32,883 nucleotides of DNA from Rhodospirillaceae bacterium (GTDB lineage: Bacteria; Pseudomonadota; Alphaproteobacteria; Bin65), in NCBI GenBank assembly GCA_026709535.1, contig JAPOST010000131.1, positions 1-32,883 on the forward strand. Reading direction: 5' to 3'. Below are positions 16,214 to 24,156 of this stretch, piece after piece. Both the position numbers and the translations under genes were made by a program. The notes under the pieces are model-generated. The model saw nothing but the letters and a program-made list of their open reading frames with translations, ran no database searches and was not told the DNA's origin. How positions within the stretch are numbered: the stretch's first letter is position 1; each line of letters begins with the position of its first letter.

Positions 16214-17080
16214 TCAAGCTGCCCTTTCTAGGGAAGATCGAATACCGAGGTGACGGCATATCGCGGTCGTCACCGCAGGTCGGTTGAGGGTATAGAAATG
16301 GAAGGCCGAAACGCCCTCGGCTTGAAGCTGTCGGCACAACTCGGTCGCCTGGGCAGCAGCTACCAACGAACGGATCTCCGGATCGTCGTCCAGACCATCA
16401 TACAGTTCGGCCAGCCAGGCGGGTAAGGCTGCGCCGCAGGACTCGGCAAAGCGAACCGCACGGGAAAAATTGGTGATCGGCAAGATTCCTGGAATGATCG
16501 GCGCGTCGATCCCGGCAGCGCGCGCCCGCTCTACAAAGTTCAGATAGGTCGCCGATTCGAAGAAGAACTGTGTAATTGCCCTTGAGGCGCCAGCATCCAG
16601 CTTGCGTTTCAGGTTATCCAGGTCGGCCGTCACTGACGGCGATTCTGGATGGGTTTCAGGATAAGCGGCGACGGTGATGTCGAAATCCGCAATCCTTCGC
16701 AGACCCGCCACCAGTGCAGCGGCATTCTCATACCCGTCCGGATGCGGCTCGTATCGCCCAGCGCCCCGGGGCGGGTCGCCGCGCAACGCCACCAGATAAC
16801 GAATGCCGGAGTCCCACCAACCCCGGGCGATCTCGTCGATCTCGTCGCGGGCTGCGCCTACGCAGGTCAGATGGGCTGCCGGCTCCAGACCCATCTTTGT
16901 CTTGATGTAGCGAACCACGTGATCCGTACGCGCGCGCGTCGAGCCCCCTGCACCATAGGTTACAGATACGAACTGCGGTCGGAATGGCGCCAGCGCCTTG
17001 GCGGTCCGCCAGAGCGCTGCTTCATCCTTTTCCGTTTTAGGCGGGAAGAACTCGAAACTCAGAGTCAGGCCAGGGCTCAC
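16214..17080 (-). CDS. metF: 5,10-methylenetetrahydrofolate reductase
   Basis: A 288-residue flavoprotein that reduces methylene-THF to methyl-THF, the methyl donor for the MetH genes that follow. SFEFFPPKT (8-16) has the conserved catalytic glutamate Glu10. VTYGAGGSTR (40-49), ALRGDPP, and AYPETHPES (the loop that binds folate and flavin) follow, then ITQFFF and GILPITN. The length is that of bacterial MetF without a regulatory C-terminal domain. The start is GTG at 17080, overlapping the TGA of the upstream regulator gene as GTGA, so the two are translationally coupled. It is the second gene of the regulator-metF-metH-metH operon. Confidence 0.96.
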   Translation of the reverse strand: MSPGLTLSFEFFPPKTEKDEAALWRTAKALAPFRPQFVSVTYGAGGSTRARTDHVVRYIKTKMGLEPAAHLTCVGAARDEIDEIARGWWDSGIRYLVALRGDPPRGAGRYEPHPDGYENAAALVAGLRRIADFDITVAAYPETHPESPSVTADLDNLKRKLDAGASRAITQFFFESATYLNFVERARAAGIDAPIIPGILPITNFSRAVRFAESCGAALPAWLAELYDGLDDDPEIRSLVAAAQATELCRQLQAEGVSAFHFYTLNRPAVTTAICRHLGIRSSLERAA

Positions 17081-18078
17081 GAGACCGCCCTCCCTTCAAT
17101 CTTCTGCGTGGAGTCGTTGGCGGCGCAGCTCGCGGCCCAAAGCATCACCGTCAATGGATCACCGTGCAGCCGTACTGGCATCTCCGGCGACAGCTTGGCC
17201 ACTCGGAACCAGCGATTGACGTCATCGTCGTCGAAGCCTGGCCAGCGATGCGCATGCTGGTCGAGCAAGGTCGTCATGCCGTGCGGAGCGAAGTCGACGA
17301 TCACCAGCCGACCACCAGGCTCCAGCACCCGGGCGGCTTCCGACACCACCTGGCCCGGATCTTCGGAATAGTGCAGCACCATGTGAAGGGTGACGGCGTC
17401 AAACCGCTTGCGCGGAAACGGCAACTGGTACATGTCGGCATGGCGCACTTGGCAATGGCGCAGATCCGCCTTGTCGAGATTATGTCGGGCGACTGCAAGC
17501 ATCTCTCGGCTGAGGTCCACCCCGATCGCGCTTGATACATCCGGCGCCACCAGTTCCAGAACCCGGCCTGTACCCGTGCCGATGTCCAGCAGGTTCTCGA
17601 CGGGCTGGCGCAGCACCACTTCCCGCAAGGCGGCGTCCACTTTGGCTGGGTCGACATGCAGGGCACGAACTTTGGACCAGCTCGCCGCATTGGCGCGGAA
17701 ATAGTCGGCCGCAACCCGCGCCCGCTCGTCCTTGATGTCCTCAAGACGGCTCAGGTCGAGCACCTGTGTCTCGTCATTTTCGGGAATCAGGTCGATCAGG
17801 TGCCGGGCGAGCTCGGCATTGCGCGCTCCCCCATGCCCTATGATTGAACCGTCATTGCCGGTTTCCGCCAGTCGGTACCAGGCCCAGTTGCCTTCCTGGT
17901 GGCGCTCCAGCAAGCCAGCCTCCACAAGCAATCTGAGATGCCGCGAGACCCTGGGCTGAGACTGACCCAGCACCCGCGTCAGATCCGAAACCGTCAGCTC
18001 GCCATGCGCGCAAAGGCTCAGAATCCGCAACCGCGTCTTTTCGCCTGCTGCCTTCATACCCTGCAGGATTTGTTCCAT
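17077..18078 (-). CDS. ArsR-family regulator fused to a SAM-dependent methyltransferase
   Basis: A 333-residue two-domain protein. The ATG at 18078 has AAAGG upstream and begins at the domain boundary. Residues 1-75 form an ArsR/SmtB winged helix (TRLRILSLC, ELTVSDLTRVLGQSQPRVSRHLRLL, GNWAWYRL). No metal-binding E-L-C-V-C-D motif is present, so it is unlikely to be a metal sensor. From about residue 120 a class I methyltransferase fold follows, with LLDIGTGTGRVLEL (163-176) as the SAM-binding loop and DAVTLHMVLHY and ARVLEPGGRLVIVDF later. The link to metF and metH suggests it senses SAM or S-adenosylhomocysteine through this domain and controls the operon, like SahR-type regulators. That role is inferred from fusion and position. 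Whether it also methylates anything is unknown. Confidence 0.9.
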   Translation of the reverse strand: MEQILQGMKAAGEKTRLRILSLCAHGELTVSDLTRVLGQSQPRVSRHLRLLVEAGLLERHQEGNWAWYRLAETGNDGSIIGHGGARNAELARHLIDLIPENDETQVLDLSRLEDIKDERARVAADYFRANAASWSKVRALHVDPAKVDAALREVVLRQPVENLLDIGTGTGRVLELVAPDVSSAIGVDLSREMLAVARHNLDKADLRHCQVRHADMYQLPFPRKRFDAVTLHMVLHYSEDPGQVVSEAARVLEPGGRLVIVDFAPHGMTTLLDQHAHRWPGFDDDDVNRWFRVAKLSPEMPVRLHGDPLTVMLWAASCAANDSTQKIEGRAVS

Positions 18079-18434
18079 CGCACGGCCTTTCGATGCGGAA
18101 CCAGCCCAACAAGTAGACCGTAACAATCAATAGATTGATATAAACATATCATTATGTTGTAAAGATGCAAGTGCAGCGGTCTTGGCCCTGTCATCGCCGG
18201 CCATTTCAAGCGAGTGTCGGACTTGCGCCAGACGACCACGGATTCCTGGCGCTGTCTGGAAGATCATCGATGCGGCAAGCGCTATGAAGCCGTAGATGCG
18301 ACTCCTCGGCGAAGAGCGATTGACCGGCGCCGGAACGCTCCCTATCCTTGGAGACGAAGACAGCGCGGGTAATATCTGGGAATGCAAGGGGAATTGCCGC
18401 CAGCGTTGCATGTCCTAACCGGCTGGCGGAGCTT
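18079..18434. other. Divergent promoter region between the met operon and the cell-division cluster
   Basis: A 356-base region. The part next to the met operon (18121-18165) is strikingly AT-rich and holds the palindromes listed separately. The part from 18170 to 18434 is of normal composition; a TTG-initiated upward extension of the DUF4164 frame from 18348 is possible but not favoured. I tested it by eye for a 6S RNA-like or riboswitch-like structure and saw none that was convincing. Confidence 0.5.
18126..18157. promoter_or_regulatory. Nested palindromes, probable operator of the met operon regulator
   Basis: Three overlapping inverted repeats: ATCAAT-AG-ATTGAT at 18126-18139, TGATAT-AAAC-ATATCA at 18136-18151 and ACATA-TCAT-TATGT at 18144-18157, all with perfect arms. 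They begin 48 bases upstream of the ArsR-methyltransferase start. ArsR-family repressors bind AT-rich 12-2-12-type palindromes, so this is the obvious site for self-regulation of the operon; it may overlap the promoter, whose hexamers I cannot separate from the repeats. Confidence 0.6.
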
Positions 18435-18713
18435 ATGTCCCGAATAAAGAAGGCCCGGGAACGTCTGGAACGCGCAGTCACGAGGCTGGAACGCTCTCAG
18501 CGCGGTCAGAACGATGAGATAGTCCGGTTGAAGGAAGCGCACAACGCAAGTCCGGATCCTGCAGAGATAGACAGGCTGGGCCGGGCGCTGGACGAAACGA
18601 AGCGCAAGAATGCAGCCTTGACTGCCGAACGAGAAGCAATAGCCGATCGTATGGATATCACTATCGACCGGTTGCGCGCCGTTGCCGGGATGGATAGCGC
18701 CGAGGATCGGTAG
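18435..18713 (+). CDS. DUF4164-type coiled-coil protein
   Basis: A 92-residue, highly charged helical protein. The ATG at 18435 with GGAG just upstream (short spacing) fits the small size of this family; a longer version from a TTG at 18348 is unlikely. Residues 5-75 are almost continuous heptad-like helix (RIKKARERLERAVTRLE, then DEIVRLKEAH, IDRLGRALDETKRKNAALTAER in two pieces), so it should form a coiled coil. Such genes commonly precede zapA in alphaproteobacteria, and the next start is only two bases after this stop. A role near the division machinery is plausible by context; no biochemical function is known to me. Confidence 0.75.
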   Translation: MSRIKKARERLERAVTRLERSQRGQNDEIVRLKEAHNASPDPAEIDRLGRALDETKRKNAALTAEREAIADRMDITIDRLRAVAGMDSAEDR

Positions 18714-18715
18714 GG

Positions 18716-19078
18716 ATGAGCGACGTTACGGTCACAATCAATCGCCGCACTTATCAGATCGCCTGCGACGAAGGGCAGGAAGAGCGTCTACATGATCTGG
18801 CGCAACTTGTCGACAAACGGGTCGAGGAACTTGCTACGGCCAATGGTCAGATCGGCGATCAGCGTCTGCTGGTGATGGCCAGCCTGTTGCTGGCGGACGA
18901 AGTCGAGGATATGCGCCAGAACCTTCAGGACACGAGGAAGAAGCTGGATGGGCTGGCCGCAGTAGCCATGACCGAAAATCAGCTCGCAGAGGTAATCGAG
19001 GAAATGGCGGCGAAGATTGAGGCACTCGATAGCCAGATCGAAAAAGACCGGGGGCCGGTTGGCCGGTTCTATCGCTGA
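18716..19078 (+). CDS. zapA: Cell division protein ZapA
   Basis: A 120-residue ZapA, which binds FtsZ and promotes bundling of its protofilaments at the division site. The N-terminal globular part has VTVTINRRTYQIACDEGQEE (4-23), then RLHDLAQLVDKRVEEL, the usual ZapA pattern; QRLLVMASLLLADEVEDM (48-65) and the following long helix (to about 105) form the dimerising coiled coil. Position after the DUF4164 gene and before the 5-formyl-THF cyclo-ligase gene is the standard proteobacterial order. Confidence 0.92.
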   Translation: MSDVTVTINRRTYQIACDEGQEERLHDLAQLVDKRVEELATANGQIGDQRLLVMASLLLADEVEDMRQNLQDTRKKLDGLAAVAMTENQLAEVIEEMAAKIEALDSQIEKDRGPVGRFYR

Positions 19079-19637
19079 CACGAAACGGATATTGCGGCGG
19101 GAAGCGCTAGCGCGGCGGGAAACACAACCGAACCCGGGGAGCGCTGCACGAAAGGCTCGAGGTCGTCTGCAGTCGGTGCTGACGCCTGCCACAGGACAGG
19201 TTGTCTCTGGCTATGTTGCCATGCGGGGAGAACTGGACCCAGGTCCGGCCCTGCTCGCGCTGGAAAATGAGGGGTGCCGGATCGCGCTTCCCTATACGGT
19301 CGGCAAGGGCCGGCCGCTGAAGTTTCTGGCGGCGCCCGGGGCCCGCGCCGACGCCTGGGACGCCTACGGCATCAAGGCGCCGCCGGTCGAGGTCGAGGCT
19401 CTGGTTCCGGATATACTGATCGTGCCGCTTGCCGCGTTTGACCGGGAAGGCTACCGATTGGGCTATGGTGGCGGATTCTATGACGCAGCCATGGCACATT
19501 TGCGGTCGACAAAGCCTCTCATCGCGGTCGGATTGGCCTTTGCGGTACAAGAGGTCGGTACCATTCCGCGGCAACCGCACGATGCCCGGCTGGACTGGAT
19601 TGTCACCGAACGGGAAGCCATCTACATCTCGCGCTGA
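19059..19637 (+). CDS. ygfA: 5-formyltetrahydrofolate cyclo-ligase
   Basis: A 192-residue enzyme that converts 5-formyl-THF to 5,10-methenyl-THF with ATP. Homology starts around TKRILRREALARRE, so the true start must be near the end of zapA; a TTG at 19059 with GGGGG a few bases upstream is the best candidate and would overlap the last 20 bases of zapA. Other in-frame choices are TTG 19017 and TTG 19092. SGYVAMRGELDP (56-67) and the ATP-binding LGYGGGFYDAAM near residue 138 are family hallmarks, as is DILIVPLAAFD before it. It belongs to the same one-carbon theme as metF and metH but is transcribed in the other direction with zapA. Confidence 0.88.
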   Translation: MAGSIADTKRILRREALARRETQPNPGSAARKARGRLQSVLTPATGQVVSGYVAMRGELDPGPALLALENEGCRIALPYTVGKGRPLKFLAAPGARADAWDAYGIKAPPVEVEALVPDILIVPLAAFDREGYRLGYGGGFYDAAMAHLRSTKPLIAVGLAFAVQEVGTIPRQPHDARLDWIVTEREAIYISR

Positions 19638-19661
19638 CCTTCCCGAAAGACGGCTTTATCC

Positions 19662-20486
19662 ATGCGAATTCTGTATTGCGGTGACATTGTCGGCCGGTCC
19701 GGCCGCGATGCGGTAATCAAACACCTGCCCGACCTGCGGGATCGCTTGTCCCTGGATTTCGTTGCCGTCAATGGAGAAAACGCGGCCCATGGTTTCGGAA
19801 TCACAGCAGACATCTGCAAGCAGGTCTACAATGCTGGGGCAGATTGTATCTTGCTGGGCAATCATGCCTGGGACCAGCGCGAGATCATCGGCTATATCGA
19901 CAGCGACCCGCGCCTGATCAGGCCGATCAACTACCCGCCCGGCACACCCGGTCGGGGAGAGACCCTGATCGACATCGGGTGCGGCCGGAAGGTTTATGTC
20001 CTGCAAGTGATGGCCCGCCTTTTCATGGATCCGCTGGACGACCCGTTCGCCGCCGCCGCCGCCGCCCTGGCCACAAACAGGCTGAAACAAGAGGCGGACG
20101 CCATCCTCGTCGACATGCATGGCGAAGCTACCAGCGAAAAGATGTCATTCGGTCATTTCCTTGATGGCCGGGCATCGCTGGTGGCAGGCACCCATACCCA
20201 CGTGCCGACGGCGGACGCGCAGATACTGGATGGCGGCACCGCCTACATCACCGATGTCGGGATGTGCGGCGACTATGATTCGGTGATCGGCATGAAGAAG
20301 GCAGCGCCGATCGACCGATTCCGGCGCAAGATGCCGGGCGAGCGTCTTGGACCAGCGACCGGTGATGGCACCCTGTGCGCCGTCTATGTCGAAACCGACG
20401 ACGCGACGGGCTTGGCAGCCCGGATTGCGCCGGTTCGCGTCGGCCCCCGACTGGCCAACGCCATGCCGGATGTCGCCGCCGCTTGA
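19662..20486 (+). CDS. ymdB: YmdB-type metallophosphoesterase
   Basis: A 274-residue protein of the YmdB (TIGR00282) family. The metal-binding residues are recognisable: Asp8 in LYCGDIVGRSGR (4-15), VNGENAAHG (36-44), LGNHAWDQ (65-72), and the histidines of VDMHGEATSEK and AGTHTHVPTAD near the middle. TDVGMCGDYDSVIGM later is also typical. Relatives from Bacillus and Mycoplasma hydrolyse 2',3'-cyclic nucleotides or cAMP and influence motility and biofilm decisions; the role in alphaproteobacteria is not established. It starts 24 bases after the cyclo-ligase stop and is probably in the same transcript. Confidence 0.9.
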   Translation: MRILYCGDIVGRSGRDAVIKHLPDLRDRLSLDFVAVNGENAAHGFGITADICKQVYNAGADCILLGNHAWDQREIIGYIDSDPRLIRPINYPPGTPGRGETLIDIGCGRKVYVLQVMARLFMDPLDDPFAAAAAALATNRLKQEADAILVDMHGEATSEKMSFGHFLDGRASLVAGTHTHVPTADAQILDGGTAYITDVGMCGDYDSVIGMKKAAPIDRFRRKMPGERLGPATGDGTLCAVYVETDDATGLAARIAPVRVGPRLANAMPDVAAA

Positions 20487-20616
20487 CTCGGGTCAAGACC
20501 TGACCGAAAGAAACCCGAACAAAAAATGCCCCAAAGGCACAATATGTTGTATAGTTCAAGGTGTTGAGAGGGCTTATCTGCTCCTGCTGGAAAACCGACA
20601 AGGATCGCCATCAGTC
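20487..20616 (+). promoter_or_regulatory. Intergenic leader with possible promoter of yebC-ruvCAB
   Basis: A 130-base gap, the largest between the cyclo-ligase gene and tolB, so a separate promoter for yebC-ruvCAB is likely. A small hairpin (CTTGAC/GTCAAG arms, 20482-20497) overlaps the ymdB stop. TATAGT occurs at about 20553, a passable -10, but I see no good -35 in front of it. Treat the promoter as inferred. Confidence 0.3.
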
Positions 20617-21363
20617 ATGGCAGGTCATTCCAAGTTCAAGAACATCATGCACCGCAAGGGCGCGCAGGATGCGAAGCGCGCCAAGATCTTCGCCCGGCAC
20701 GCCAAGGAAATCATGGTGGCGGCGCGCGACGGTGACGACCCGGACATGAACGCTCGCCTGCGCGCGGCCATTGCTGCAGCCAAAGCGCAGAACATGCCCA
20801 ATGACAAGATAGACCGCGCCGTCAGGAAAGGCAGCGGTGGCGGCGAAGCGGACGCTTACGAGGAAATCCGCTACGAGGGTTACGGCCCCGGCGGCATCGC
20901 CATGATCGTCGATGTGCTTACTGACAATCGGAACCGCGCCGCATCCGACATTCGCGCCACCTTCAGCAAACATGGCGGAAACCTGGGCGAAACCAACAGT
21001 GTTGCCTTCATGTTCGACCGGGTCGGACAGATCCAGTACCCAACCGATGCGGCAAGCGCTGACGACATGTTCGAAGCTGCTCTGGAAGCTGGCGCTTCGG
21101 ACGTTGAATCCAGCCAGGACAGGCACGAAATCACTTGCGATCCTGATGAGATGAATGTCGTGCGGGAGGCCCTTGAAGACCGATTCGGCGGTCCGGCAGT
21201 GGCGGCCCTTGTCTGGAAACCGAAGAACACTGTCGACGTGGACGAAAGCAAGGCAGCCAGCTTGTTCAAGCTGCTGCACGCCTTGGACGATAACGACTAT
21301 GTGCAGAACGTTTCCGCGAATTTCGACGTGCCCGAAGAAGTCATGGCGAAGCTGAACAGCTAG
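20617..21363 (+). CDS. yebC: YebC/PmpR-family protein
   Basis: A 248-residue YebC-type protein. It starts MAGHSKFKNIMHRKGAQDAKRAKIF (in pieces), the invariant family N-terminus, which fixes the ATG at 20617; AAGGA lies twelve bases upstream. Three domains follow, with NMPNDKIDRAVRKGSG (about 61-76), YEGYGPGG (about 86-93), and NRNRAASDIRATFSKHGGNLGE. Members have been described as transcriptional regulators (PmpR) and, more recently, as helping ribosomes through proline stretches; which applies here cannot be told from the sequence. It is usually found just before ruvC, as here (5 bases apart). Confidence 0.94.
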   Translation: MAGHSKFKNIMHRKGAQDAKRAKIFARHAKEIMVAARDGDDPDMNARLRAAIAAAKAQNMPNDKIDRAVRKGSGGGEADAYEEIRYEGYGPGGIAMIVDVLTDNRNRAASDIRATFSKHGGNLGETNSVAFMFDRVGQIQYPTDAASADDMFEAALEAGASDVESSQDRHEITCDPDEMNVVREALEDRFGGPAVAALVWKPKNTVDVDESKAASLFKLLHALDDNDYVQNVSANFDVPEEVMAKLNS

Positions 21364-21368
21364 AGGAC

Positions 21369-21887
21369 ATGAGCACGCCCTTCCGAATCCTCGGCCTGGA
21401 TCCCGGCTTGCGCCGCACCGGCTGGGGCGTGATCGAATCCTGCGATCACCATCTGCGCCACATTGCCAGTGGCGTTGTCAGTCCAGATAACCGTCTGGAG
21501 ATGCCAGCCCGTCTGAACCTTCTGTACGAAGGCATAACCAGTCTCGTCGACGCGTGGTCGCCGGATGAAGCGGCCGTCGAGGAAATCTTTGTCAGCAAGA
21601 ATCCCTTATCGACGCTGCGCCTCGGCCAGGCCCGGGGGGTTGTCCTGCTGGCTCCGGCCCGAGCCAGTCTGACGGTATACGAATATGCCGCCAACGTCAT
21701 CAAGAAATCCGTGGTGGGCGCTGGCCATGCCGACAAGTCCCAGATGCAGGCAATGGTCCGGATGTTGCTGCCGACCGCTGATCCGCAATCCATTGATGCT
21801 GCCGACGCCCTGGCCGTCGCCATCTGCCACGCTCACCATACCGCGACCCAGCGCGCTTGGCAGCATCAGAAAGCAACTGCCGGATGA
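21369..21887 (+). CDS. ruvC: Holliday junction endonuclease RuvC
   Basis: A 172-residue RNase H-fold nuclease that cuts four-way DNA junctions. Catalytic acids line up with the E. coli enzyme: Asp11 in ILGLDPGLRRTGWG, Glu71 in AAVEEIF, and Asp143 and Asp146 in SIDAADALAVA. NPLSTLRLGQARG (78-90) and EYAANVIKKSVVG (105-117) are conserved DNA-contact segments. Its stop overlaps the ruvA start as ATGA, so the two are coupled. Confidence 0.96.
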   Translation: MSTPFRILGLDPGLRRTGWGVIESCDHHLRHIASGVVSPDNRLEMPARLNLLYEGITSLVDAWSPDEAAVEEIFVSKNPLSTLRLGQARGVVLLAPARASLTVYEYAANVIKKSVVGAGHADKSQMQAMVRMLLPTADPQSIDAADALAVAICHAHHTATQRAWQHQKATAG

Positions 21888-22504
21888 TCGGGTCTCTCAC
21901 CGGCATCATCGATACGATCGGCCAGCACGAAGCTGTTATCAATGTCGGCGGCGTCGGTTACCTGATCTATGCTTCGGGGCGAACCCTGGCGACACTGGCC
22001 AACGGTGAAGCGGTCAAATTGCTGATCGAAACCCATGTCCGCGAGGACCACATTCACCTGTACGGCTTTGCCGACCGCACTGAACGTGATTGTTTTCGGT
22101 TGCTGACTACCGTTCAGGGCGTGGGCGCGCGGGTGGCGCTGGCGCTGCTGACCGTTCTCACAACGGATGCTCTGGCGACCGCCATCGCCGCGCAAGACAG
22201 AGCCGCGATAAGCCAGGCAGATGGCGTTGGCCCCAAACTGGCGGCCCGGATCGTGAGTGAATTGAAGGACAAGGCCGGTTTGGTCGGCCGCGACCCGGTT
22301 GTCGCAGCCTTCACGGCGGGTTCCGACGGTGCTGGAAACGGCGCACCCGGAAGCGCGATGGCAGACGCCATTTCAGCGCTCGTCAATCTGGGATATTCCC
22401 GCAGCGATGCATTCAACGTCCTGAGCAGCATCGCACCCGCCGCCAGCGAGGAGGCGACGGTGGAACAGTTGATCCCGCTAGCGCTTCAGAAACTTTCGGC
22501 GTGA
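21884..22504 (+). CDS. ruvA: Holliday junction branch migration protein RuvA
   Basis: A 206-residue DNA junction-binding protein that recruits RuvB. The ATG at 21884 overlaps the ruvC stop; the upstream in-frame extension into ruvC is not used. MIGSLTGII and GGVGYLIY begin the N-terminal OB fold, [13 protein letters not shown] (49-61) follows, then the helix-hairpin-helix pair [17 protein letters not shown] and [19 protein letters not shown], then a flexible linker rich in Gly and Ala (about 135-155). The last 50 residues are the RuvB-binding domain ([16 protein letters not shown]). All expected parts are present. Confidence 0.96.
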   Translation: MIGSLTGIIDTIGQHEAVINVGGVGYLIYASGRTLATLANGEAVKLLIETHVREDHIHLYGFADRTERDCFRLLTTVQGVGARVALALLTVLTTDALATAIAAQDRAAISQADGVGPKLAARIVSELKDKAGLVGRDPVVAAFTAGSDGAGNGAPGSAMADAISALVNLGYSRSDAFNVLSSIAPAASEEATVEQLIPLALQKLSA

Positions 22505-22514
22505 TACGATTGCA

Positions 22515-23588
22515 ATGACCGACGATCCCGATACCGGCGTGCTGTCCGGCGAGCCAGCCGAAGGTGAGCGAGATGACCCGTCCCTGCGCCCCCAGCAGTT
22601 GGACGATTTCATTGGTCAGCGCCAGTTGCGCGTCAATTTGCGAGTCTTTGTCAAGGCCGCCCGGGCACGCAAGGAAGCCTTGGACCATGTGCTGTTCCAC
22701 GGGCCGCCAGGCCTCGGCAAGACAACCCTGTCACAAATTGTGGCGCGGGAATTGAGGGTCGGTTTTCGCGCTACATCCGGACCAGTGATCGCCAAGGCTG
22801 GCGACTTGGCCGCGATCCTCACCAACCTGCAGCCGCGCGACGTTCTGTTTATTGACGAGATCCACCGTCTGAACCCGGCAGTCGAGGAAATCCTGTACCC
22901 CGCCATGGAAGATTTTCAACTTGATCTGATGATCGGCGAAGGACCAGCTGCGCGGTCGGTTCGGATCGACCTGCAGCGCTTTACGCTGGTAGGCGCAACG
23001 ACCCGGGCAGGCCTGCTGACCACGCCGTTGCGGGAGCGGTTCGGCATCCCTCTGAGGCTGGACTTCTATGATATCGACGATCTGACCATCATTGTGACCC
23101 GGGCGGCAGCATTGCTGGACATGAACCTGGCCCCTGACGGCGCGAGAGAGATTGCTGCCCGATCCCGCGGAACTCCGCGGGTTGCGTCCCGCCTGTTGCG
23201 CCGGGTCCGGGATTTTGCCGCCGTCGACGGCAATGCCAGGGTCGGTGCGCGCGAAGCGGATGCCGCCTTGGAGCAGCTTGATGTCGACAAGTCCGGCCTG
23301 GATCGCATGGACCATCGCTACCTGACCTGCATCGCCGAAAAATACGGCGGCGGCCCGGTTGGCGTCGAGACAATCGCTGCTGTTCTCTCCGAACAGCGCG
23401 ACGCCATCGAGGATGTGATCGAACCCTATCTGATTCGTCAGGGCTTGATCCAGCGCACCCCGCGCGGACGCATGCTGGCCAATGACGGCTGGAAGGCGCT
23501 GGGGAAAGTCCCGCCACAGTGCCCAGACAGATCGGACCAGTTCGATCTTCTGACGGAGCCGGCCTGGGACGGAGCCGGCGATGACTGA
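22515..23588 (+). CDS. ruvB: Holliday junction branch migration ATPase RuvB
   Basis: A 357-residue AAA+ motor that drives branch migration with RuvA. Walker A is GPPGLGKT (63-70), Walker B LFIDEIH (111-117), sensor 1 [12 protein letters not shown], the arginine finger region [12 protein letters not shown], and the C-terminal winged helix includes [18 protein letters not shown] and RTPRGRMLA. The C-terminal tail after the winged helix is slightly longer than in E. coli. The end overlaps the ybgC start by eight bases, linking DNA repair and tol-pal genes in one transcript, an arrangement common in alphaproteobacteria. Confidence 0.97.
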   Translation: MTDDPDTGVLSGEPAEGERDDPSLRPQQLDDFIGQRQLRVNLRVFVKAARARKEALDHVLFHGPPGLGKTTLSQIVARELRVGFRATSGPVIAKAGDLAAILTNLQPRDVLFIDEIHRLNPAVEEILYPAMEDFQLDLMIGEGPAARSVRIDLQRFTLVGATTRAGLLTTPLRERFGIPLRLDFYDIDDLTIIVTRAAALLDMNLAPDGAREIAARSRGTPRVASRLLRRVRDFAAVDGNARVGAREADAALEQLDVDKSGLDRMDHRYLTCIAEKYGGGPVGVETIAAVLSEQRDAIEDVIEPYLIRQGLIQRTPRGRMLANDGWKALGKVPPQCPDRSDQFDLLTEPAWDGAGDD

Positions 23589-24111
23589 CCTGGATGCGAT
23601 GCCGACCGGCAACCAGCCTCGTGAGGCCGGACACCGGCACGTCTGGCCGGTCCGCATCTACTACGAAGACACGGATGCCGGTGGGATCGTGTATTACGTG
23701 AACTATCTCAAATTCGCCGAGCGCGCCCGGACCGAGATGCTGCGCCTGACCGGACACGAACAATTCGACATGCTGCGTGACGAGGGAATCAGCTTTGCCG
23801 TGCGCTTCTGCCAAGCGGATTACCTTGCCCCCGCATACCTGGATGATGCGCTTGAAGTCCACAGCACTGTCAACGAAGTGCAAGGTGCCAGCATGCGCAT
23901 AAGCCAGCAGATCTACCGGGCAGATCAAATGCTGTGCGACCTTCGGTTCCGGATCGCTGTCATGAACCGCGGCGGCCGGCCGGCCCGTATGCCAAAAGGG
24001 ATCCGAAACGCGCTGGCGCGGCATGTCGTGCCTGCGGGACTGACCTCGACGCATTCGCCGGCCTCCGCACCCATAGCCTCGCCGGACCAGTTTGCCGCAG
24101 GATCGCCATAG
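23581..24111 (+). CDS. ybgC: Tol-Pal-associated acyl-CoA thioesterase YbgC
   Basis: A 176-residue hotdog-fold thioesterase. [21 protein letters not shown] in the first third contains the catalytic aspartate of the 4-hydroxybenzoyl-CoA thioesterase type (Y-x-D-T-D-x-x-G-x-V-Y-x-x-x-Y), followed by RARTEMLR. About 20 residues precede the domain, and the last 25 residues (rich in Ser, Ala, Pro) extend beyond it. It hydrolyses short or long acyl-CoAs in other bacteria and travels with tol-pal genes, perhaps linking phospholipid metabolism to envelope constriction. The start overlaps the ruvB end. Confidence 0.93.
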   Translation: MTDLDAMPTGNQPREAGHRHVWPVRIYYEDTDAGGIVYYVNYLKFAERARTEMLRLTGHEQFDMLRDEGISFAVRFCQADYLAPAYLDDALEVHSTVNEVQGASMRISQQIYRADQMLCDLRFRIAVMNRGGRPARMPKGIRNALARHVVPAGLTSTHSPASAPIASPDQFAAGSP

Positions 24112-24156
24112 TTCCCGGATTGACTGGAGCAGAGCGCAAAAGAAGCACGAGAAAAA

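Noticed and set aside
18348-18434. Longer N-terminus for the DUF4164 protein from a TTG
   Set aside because: The extension has no coiled-coil character or ribosome-binding site, and the ATG at 18435 fits the family size.
18079-18434. SAM- or SAH-binding riboswitch upstream of the met operon
   Set aside because: The leader is short and AT-rich with operator-like palindromes; I could not fold any known SAM/SAH riboswitch core.
18788-19192. 6S RNA between zapA and the cyclo-ligase gene
   Set aside because: The two coding regions leave no intergenic space, and no 6S-like long hairpin with a central bubble is evident.
20347-20616. Long N-terminal extension of YebC
   Set aside because: It overlaps the end of ymdB and the invariant family N-terminus begins at 20617.
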